DNA of 64,000 nt from Diphasiastrum complanatum (taxonomy: Eukaryota; Streptophyta; Lycopodiopsida; Lycopodiales; Lycopodiaceae), in the NCBI GenBank assembly GCA_029204225.1, contig CM055104.1:40957244-41021243 (forward strand), read 5' to 3'. The position numbers were made by a program, and so were the translations under genes. The notes beneath the pieces were generated by a model. The model did not search any database, was not told where the DNA came from, and saw only the letters and a program-made list of their open reading frames with translations. This document shows, piece after piece, positions 59,601-64,000 of this stretch (positions within the stretch are counted from its first letter, which is position 1; each line of letters opens with the position of its first letter).

Positions 59601-60529
59601 AAACGGGGGGTTCGGGGGGCGGTAGCCCCCCGAGAAACGGGGGGTTCGGGGGGCGGTAGCCCCCCGAGAAACGGGGGGTCCGGGGGGCGATAGCCCCCCG
59701 GTGAGGGGTTTGGGGGCCAACGCCCCCCAACGCCCCGACGGTAAGGCCTCTTCATGATTTGGCCTTCCAACTCCCCGAGTGAAAACACATTTTTTGGTGT
59801 TCCGCACCCGAAATAGTCGGCAAACTACACAATCATAATCCCCTCGATCAGAGCTTTCATCTGATACCCATATTGCCTGAAAAAATTTCAAAAAAAAAAA
59901 AACGATTCTACACGATTCTGGGAAAATCCCGAATCGCGAATCGGAATCGCGATTCAGAATCGCGCTGCAACTATGATTTTGAGTGGTGATAGAATTCCAA
60001 AATCCAAATTTATCAAGTTTGATTATTGTACTCTCAAAATAATTCTAGAGCATTTTATCATTCTAGTTTGCCTCAATGCAAGCTCATGAGTTAAATATCT
60101 AAGTAATATAGTAATCGGCTCATTTATACCATGTCAGGGAAAACCAGGCTATCAAAGAAGTAGCTCTCACGAGGAAAACATATTTGTCTGATAAAGTCAA
60201 AAAAATCATAATTGCTAAAAATACATCATCTTGGACCATTGCAAAGTAGTTTTCAATGGCAATGAGAGACGCACAAAATCAAAAAGGCTAGCTCATTTTC
60301 CTGAACTTCTCCAAAGAAAGTGTTATTTAATATGAAGGTTCTATGTGCACTTTCATTGAAGTACTATAATTGTGATTACTTTGTGCAACTATATAAGATG
60401 ACGAATACACATACAAAATAGACATGCAACACATAATTTGGATTTACTCACATAGTACTCGAATGGTCGTTGCCTGAATTCATGCGCAAAAAGGTCAACA
60501 ACGGTCTTTCCAGCCCATCTTTTCTTTAC
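47585..60529 (-). CDS. RPUS7: RNA pseudouridine synthase, RluA family (RPUS7-like)
   Basis: Ten exons: 60529-60452, 58242-58142, 57815-57728, 55879-55801, 55715-55633, 55334-55269, 50437-50381, 49932-49741, 48450-47918 and 47681-47585. They total 1,374 bp, all with GT/AG borders and matching phases, and give 457 residues and a TAA. The protein would convert uridine to pseudouridine in RNA. An S4-like RNA-binding part (VKKRWAGKTVVDLFAHEF, then CGRICVDGQKVDKDYVVHSS) leads into the RluA core. The core has VHPCGQYRKNTVLGIL, the catalytic motif HRLDRLVSGLL with its nucleophilic Asp, YNARDGRST and LTGRTHQ. The C-terminus DPMCTNCPNLEPSG and LEGLWLHCVRYS is typical of plant RPUS7 and animal RPUSD2. 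A hydrophilic insert of about 140 residues lies between HPIANDALYL and DPMCTNC. The N-terminal exon or exons, roughly 50-70 residues, were not found in the window. Confidence 0.92.
47918..48450 (-). CDS. RPUS7: RPUS7 exon with long hydrophilic insert
   Basis: 533 bp, acceptor CCAG and donor GTAAGC. It begins IRVHLQHLGHPIANDALYL, goes through about 140 Ser/Lys/Glu-rich residues and ends LDPMCTNCPNLEPS plus two bases of a Gly codon. Confidence 0.88.
49741..49932 (-). CDS. RPUS7: RPUS7 exon with GRTHQ motif
   Basis: 192 bp, 64 codons, acceptor ATAG and donor GTACTG. It encodes KPALTRFQRLSTDGAFSIVR and MPLTGRTHQ, the conserved RluA substrate-binding segment. Confidence 0.92.
50381..50437 (-). 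CDS. RPUS7: RPUS7 exon
   Basis: 57 bp, 19 codons, acceptor GCAG and donor GTGCGT. It encodes VLVDVAIVYNARDGRSTVQ. A 4,831-bp transposon-filled intron separates it from the previous exon. Confidence 0.87.
51500..52153 (+). pseudogene. Gypsy integrase remnant
   Basis: The plus strand reads HPLNIPQKRWESISVEFVVG and DSIWVVVDRLTKLAIFI, a gypsy integrase core. A deletion follows and the frame resumes at EDMLRTYVSHRQSHWEK and IPSIEFAYY. Near 52085-52150 another frame gives WVYLRIPKDSRTMHIRKHYK, the C-terminal GPY/F-region lead. The integrase D..E segment (SDRD to TDGQTE) is deleted. The remnant is cut at 52153 by the LTR of an opposite-strand element. Confidence 0.8.
52154..52615 (-). repeat. 3' LTR of a minus-strand chromovirus
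   Basis: 462 bp, starting TGTCACAATCC and ending CCCTAACA on the plus strand. It is followed by TTCCCTCCCCTT (52616-52627), which on the minus strand is a polypurine tract. No second copy is present in the window. Confidence 0.75.
52616..53068 (-). pseudogene. Chromovirus pol 3' end with chromodomain
   Basis: The minus strand at 52851-52642 encodes VTEYLVHWKGRSDDEDTWEK and LRLRFPNFL, a retroelement chromodomain ending just before the polypurine tract. Upstream, PKLSPCYIGPFCIVKKF (53068-52853) is the integrase GPY/F module. Everything 5' of this is missing, so the element is strongly truncated. Confidence 0.8.
53383..53950. mobile_element. hAT-type MITE with 8-bp target duplication
   Basis: The element spans 53391-53942 (552 bp). 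Terminal inverted repeats CATAGTTTTGGGAAACGA and, from the right end, CATAATTCTAGGAAACGA agree at 15 of 18 positions. Flanking 8-mers CTACGAAG (53383-53390) and CTATGAAG (53943-53950) match at 7 of 8. Inside are many GGGAAA/TTTCCC inverted motifs and no transposase, which is the make-up of a non-autonomous hAT-like element. Confidence 0.65.
55269..55334 (-). CDS. RPUS7: RPUS7 exon
   Basis: 66 bp, 22 codons, acceptor TAG and donor GTAGTC. It encodes IEDCSIQKEYLAKVQGVFPP and DE. Confidence 0.87.
55633..55715 (-). CDS. RPUS7: RPUS7 exon, catalytic motif
   Basis: 83 bp, acceptor TTAG and donor GTATTA. It encodes IHRLDRLVSGLLILAKNAAT and ADCFRKE. The Asp of HRLD is the family's catalytic nucleophile. 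Confidence 0.92.
55801..55879 (-). CDS. RPUS7: RPUS7 exon
   Basis: 79 bp, acceptor GCAG and donor GTATCC. It encodes VHPCGQYRKNTVLGILQAEH and KTGHLF, with one base that joins the next exon to give Pro before IHRLDR. Confidence 0.87.
57728..57815 (-). CDS. RPUS7: RPUS7 exon
   Basis: 88 bp, acceptor CCAG and donor GTAAGT. It encodes HEPPVAAGSVTVLDETDDVI and TVCKPPSIP, the start of the RluA catalytic fold. Confidence 0.87.
58142..58242 (-). CDS. RPUS7: RPUS7 exon, S4-like domain
   Basis: 101 bp, acceptor CAG and donor GTAGTT. It encodes VKAVDCGRICVDGQKVDKDY through LSHFVH, with two bases completed by the next exon to Arg. Confidence 0.87.
58640..58935 (+). pseudogene. hAT transposase C-terminal remnant
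   Basis: The plus strand reads NDAPKLQRLATRVLSHT near 58653-58705. This resembles the hAT dimerisation region (PxLQxLAxRxLSQTCSASGCERNW), with the rest decayed. A further open stretch, VNPNEIDVAWVPDLPRSQDE at 58839-58898, follows an AG acceptor-like site. It lies in an RPUS7 intron on the opposite strand. It may belong to the inverted-repeat element that starts at 58937. Confidence 0.5.
58937..59969. mobile_element. Terminal-inverted-repeat element with GC-rich core
   Basis: The left end TGCAGGTTGATTTTGAATCC and the reverse complement of the right end TGCAGCGCGATTCTGAATCG agree at most positions and continue CGATTCC. Subterminal GATTC/GAATC motifs are dense at the right end. The centre holds the hairpin minisatellite at 59567-59735 and A-rich runs. 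No transposase frame is seen inside and no convincing target duplication was found, so the exact ends are provisional. Confidence 0.5.
59567..59735. repeat. GC-rich hairpin minisatellite, 33-34 bp period
   Basis: Four units start at TTC near 59578, 59611, 59645 and 59679 (TCC in the last), and a degenerate fifth follows. Each unit contains CGGGGGGCGGTAGCCCCCCG or a close variant, an 8-bp perfect stem with a GGTA loop, next to a run of six or seven G. The Pro-rich minus-strand ORFs at 59515-59891 come from it. Confidence 0.9.
60452..60529 (-). CDS. RPUS7: RPUS7 exon (first seen)
   Basis: 78 bp, 26 codons, acceptor CAG and donor GTGAGT. It encodes VKKRWAGKTVVDLFAHEFRQ and RPFEYY, the start of the S4-like region. 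The preceding exon should end with the usual aromatic-rich FEF segment but was not found. Confidence 0.87.
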
Positions 60530-62607
60530 CTGATATCCAAATGTCATGTAAGTAAGATCTAAATATCTTGAAGTGTTGAGAATTGATCCACTACAGAAAC
60601 ATTGAGAGTTCTAATGACATTCTTGTAGCTTCAACATCGTTGGAGTTGAAAACCTAGTTAGGAAAAGACATTAGTCCACTAAGCTCAACCACCATTCAAA
60701 ATGTCCTACACTTATAACATCATGATTAATGTCACATCCTAATTAACTACATGTTTTATTTTAAATAACCAACTTCGTCTCACATCCTTACTGGTTTTAA
60801 AAGTTAGTGGTCTGAGTAGCTCTAGCATTCAGCTCTACAATTTTAGATGTAAATTGTTGAGTGTATCAAGGACACCTTAGGTTGCCACCCATCAATGCCA
60901 ATGTAGCAAATTTAAATTCATTGGCTAGTGTATAACTGCAAGATCTAAAAACTTTTCCCTTTCTTAACTAGAAGAGTTGCAATAATCCTATATTATTCCA
61001 AGTTAAAGGAAACAAAAGTATGAAAAAATGTGAGAAGGGCCAAAATAAGCACATTGGATAACCAAGGATGTTGAAACTTTTTCCAAGATACCCCATACAA
61101 GCAAGAGCACATTCCAAATTTGAATAAAATTTGTGCTAGAATTGGGTGCACAACAATGCGCAATATTGCAAACTACATATGCTACCTTGAACTTCATCAA
61201 CTCCACCTCTTACCGACTAGGATTTCATACAAGTCCTTAGGAATTGACACATACACCCCATCGCATTCCCCAAAAACTCAAGGAGTTATCTCGAAGTTTG
61301 TGCAATTGTTAGTTCAATCACGATAAAAATGGATGTTTTAGCACGTCAGTTGTACTTCGCAACGTTGTATGCCATCCATGCCTTCTCACATCATCTTCCC
61401 CCAACCCAATTTGTTATATCGAGCCATAAAAACAATAGCGCCACCTACCCAATTAGGCCCCCACTTTGAGGGCTAATTGGCTATTAGGACCAAAAATCCA
61501 ACTAGAGTCCTCTGGCTCCAAACCATTTATGTGAGGCACATGTTTCTCCCCGTCCTCATCTGTGATAGTGACCCACTCTAGTCAATTAAACTCTTATAGA
61601 GCTAATCTACCAACGGGTTTCAATCAAGTTCACAAACAATCACACCATTGATAGCGTTACCTAGAATTTCATCACCCTCACCATTGAAAACGTAACCATT
61701 ATAACGTCAACAGGTAGTCAAATCATTCTAGTAACCATGTCATCCTCGTATAGTTATCATTTGCCTACTTATTCAATTCAAGCCATCACTAATTTTGAGA
61801 ATCTCCTTCACTTCATTTGAAGTCATCAGAAAAAAACAAATCAATCATGAACAATCTTGTCCAAAATTTGAAAAAAGTTGAATCAAAAACAAGTTCGATT
61901 TTACTTCATTGGATTCCAAGATGTTGGAAAACTTCCACCCATTTTTGGAAGTCAACCAATCACTTGGTTTTCTTGCACCTCCCAAGGCCTGATTTCCACT
62001 CCATCTTGGGTGTGATCTATGACAACCCCATGGTAGATCATTCCTTACTAGTTTTCCATAGCAAAAGTTTAGAATAATGTGGAAGCACAATATTGAGAAA
62101 AGAGACTTGTTCACTATCCAACCACAAGCCTCCAATGACCGATGTATCTGACTCTCTTCCCTAATTTGGATGAAGGACTATGACAAATGACACAAGCGGT
62201 GGTCCACTATGTAAGCTAATTGCCAACAGAGTTAAGAGAAGAAGAAAAACTTTCCACACTAACACTTGAAGCTACCAAGCTCCTCTCGGTCTTCAACACT
62301 CACTAATCTGCATCGGTAGACTCATCGCCCGATTATCCCATGAAGCATCTTGTTCCTCACTATCTGAATGAGGTCTATAATAGGTGCACATGTACCTATA
62401 AATCCTAGCCTAAAAAGGTTCCAAAAAGACACCTCCCTTGTTCAAATTCAAATGTAAATTCATCCTCAAGTGACCTAATAAACCCTCTCCTATTGATCGA
62501 CGTAATTTTGATTGCAAATTAGGGTTTCACAGTTAACAATCTTTGAACACTAAGATCCATAACCTTAAAACCAGTCATTTGGCATGTCAACCCAAAAGGG
62601 TTTAACA
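60530..62607. other. RPUS7 upstream intron and probable gypsy LTR
   Basis: No exon is recognised. On the minus strand an LTR begins TGTTAAACC at 62607, directly after a polypurine tract, and contains a TATA-like GGATTTATAGG near 62395-62405. Its other end could not be located (probably between about 61300 and 62000). The stretch from 60530 to 61300 shows nothing. Confidence 0.45.
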
Positions 62608-62620
62608 TTGCATCCCCCCC
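62608..62620 (-). other. Polypurine tract of the right-end gypsy
   Basis: On the minus strand a run of seven G in TGGGGGGGATGCAA precedes the LTR start. Confidence 0.55.
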
Positions 62621-63790
62621 AAGACGCATCATCCTTGATGACACAATTTAAAAAACCCTTCTCATGGAATCTATTGTCTCTCAAGTCACGTCTTCATGAG
62701 CTAACTCCTTCCATGCGACCAAGTATTCAAGAATCACTTGATTTCTCACATGTCGTTCCCATCTTTCCCATACTTTTTCTAATCCATGGTTTTAAAGATC
62801 CACCGCTTCCAACTCAACCACACCATGCACAAGGTTGTCTTCATCATGTAAGCAATGTTTCAATTTATGTACATGAAAAATTGGAGGAACTTTAAGATAA
62901 CTAGGGAGTTTGAGCTCATAAGCATTTTCTATATCACCACCTGAGGTCCACAATAACAATTGAGCAATTACCAATATAAAAAGCCTTAAAAGCCTTTGTA
63001 TACTTCCAATGGTCTTCTATGCTAATCCACATATCCCTTGCTCGCTTCATGTTTTCTTGGGCTAGCAACAAGGTTTCTTTCATATATGTCATATATGCAT
63101 ATCCTTGCACATTCCGCCCAACAATTAGGAAGACCCACCTAGATTGGAGCCCCCAACTCAAATCCATGCATTGCCATAGAAGGACTCATTTCGATGGTTG
63201 AATGCTTCTCGTAATGTAAGCAAACTCCAAGGTTGCAAGATACTTTTCTTAGTCAGCTTGTTTCTAAGCAACAAAGCACAAAGCTTAACTCACCCACTCA
63301 GTCTATCCATCTGACCCCAAGTGGTCCCCGCTACTCATGATTAGTCTTGTCTCCAACAATATGAAGAATGCACTCCAAAAAGTTACCAGTAAAATTTTGA
63401 TCTTGATCACATGTGGCAATCCATACAACCAAGAAAGAGTTTCCACAAAAACATCCACCAAAACTCCAGAGCCTTGATCGGGATTTTTGCAAGAACGAAA
63501 TGAGCCATCTTCGTAAGGCGATCAACTATCACCCACAAGGCATCATATCCCTCCTTCATCATTGAAAGATGAATAATATGATCCACATAAATACTCTTCC
63601 ACTTCCCAACTAGTATCTATGGTGGGTTCAACAACCCAACCAGCTTACCTCAGCTTTTATAGCTTGACAAGTAAGACACTTCATCAATCATCTTTACTTT
63701 CTTTTTCATGCCTAGCTCATGATATGATTTTGAAACTAGCGCAAGGGTTCTTTGGAAAACTAAAAAACATCTTATTTTGTCCAAAAGCTA
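62621..63790 (-). pseudogene. Decayed gypsy integrase and chromodomain
   Basis: Minus-strand fragments in order: an integrase zinc-site scrap CLTCQAIKAE near 63690-63660; a core scrap CDQDQNFTGNFLECILH near 63410-63360; a tail with YELKLPSYLKVPPIFHVHKL near 62920-62860; and a chromodomain piece LEYLVAWKELAHEDVT followed by a TGA near 62720-62670. Many frameshifts and stops are present. It is a chromovirus remnant in the same orientation as the LTR at 62607. Confidence 0.7.
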
Positions 63791-64000
63791 CCAAAGACCA
63801 AAATAAATTGAATAATATAGCGTCCAATAAAACCAAACAAGCTTCGGCCTTAGTCGTTGACCTAGGCTCTAGTCTAGCAGCCCTTTGTTTGCCATCAACC
63901 TTGCGCATAGGAGGTATAAGCTCGAGTTAGTAGGAGGTGGGAATAGAACATGCCATCTGCACACTCATAATCAAATGCGTTTCCAACAAGCGAGCTAGTA
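63791..64000. other. Probable continuation of the decayed gypsy pol
   Basis: It should be the RNase H-integrase linker of the element to its left (minus sense), but no motif can be read with confidence. Confidence 0.3.

Noticed and set aside
59567-59735. CRISPR-like array
   Set aside because: The units are directly adjacent with no unique spacers and the DNA is eukaryotic nuclear; it is a minisatellite.
59515-59891. Pro-rich minus-strand ORFs
   Set aside because: They translate the GC-hairpin minisatellite in three frames, so the amino acid repeats simply mirror the DNA repeat.

Overview
The window is nuclear DNA of a land plant: AT-rich, full of nested LTR retrotransposons, with two spliced genes whose short exons are spread over long, transposon-filled introns. 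One gene (minus strand, exons between 10764 and 18013) encodes the N-terminus of IFT70/TTC30, a TPR subunit of the intraflagellar transport B complex. Among land plants IFT genes are kept only in lineages with flagellated sperm. Together with introns of about 5-7 kb or more, this points to a fern, cycad, Ginkgo, lycophyte or similar plant rather than a flowering plant or conifer. The second gene (minus strand, ten exons between 47585 and 60529) encodes an RNA pseudouridine synthase of the RluA/RPUS7 type. Its ten exons join in frame to a stop codon; only the N-terminal exon or exons are missing, presumably to the right of the window.

Layout from left to right. 1-1687: decayed Ty1/copia pieces. 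1688-7893: a nearly intact minus-strand Ty3/gypsy chromovirus with 358-bp LTRs that differ at one base, a GACAA target duplication, an initiator-tRNA-Met primer binding site, a polypurine tract, gag-protease and pol with a chromodomain. It split an older copia reverse transcriptase whose right half is at 7894-8482. 8483-18013: IFT70 and its introns, with long GA arrays and the 5' end of another LTR element. 18014-22150: the IFT70 upstream region, a CT array and a collapsed gypsy element. 22275-26460: two copia copies of one family in tandem. 26462-30275: a minus-strand gag/protease block from a different gypsy-like element. 30276-32423: a copia integrase-RT-RNase H remnant. 33060-34560: an inverted pair of LTR-like sequences. 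34640-44330: further copia remnants, including a head-to-head junction near 43097. 44417-44750: a LINE RT fragment. 44751-47584: nothing recognised. 47585-60529: the pseudouridine synthase gene, whose introns hold a gypsy nest (51500-53068), a hAT-type MITE with an 8-bp target duplication (53383-53950), a hAT transposase remnant and a GC-rich hairpin minisatellite inside a terminal-inverted-repeat element (58937-59969). 60530-64000: another decayed gypsy chromovirus.

Only the two spliced genes look like host genes. Almost everything else is retroelement-derived. Many of the in-frame stops in the remnants are the kind produced by C-to-T decay of methylated DNA. The young gypsy element is the only one with near-complete coding capacity, and its gag-protease and pol frames are interrupted by a single in-frame TAG.
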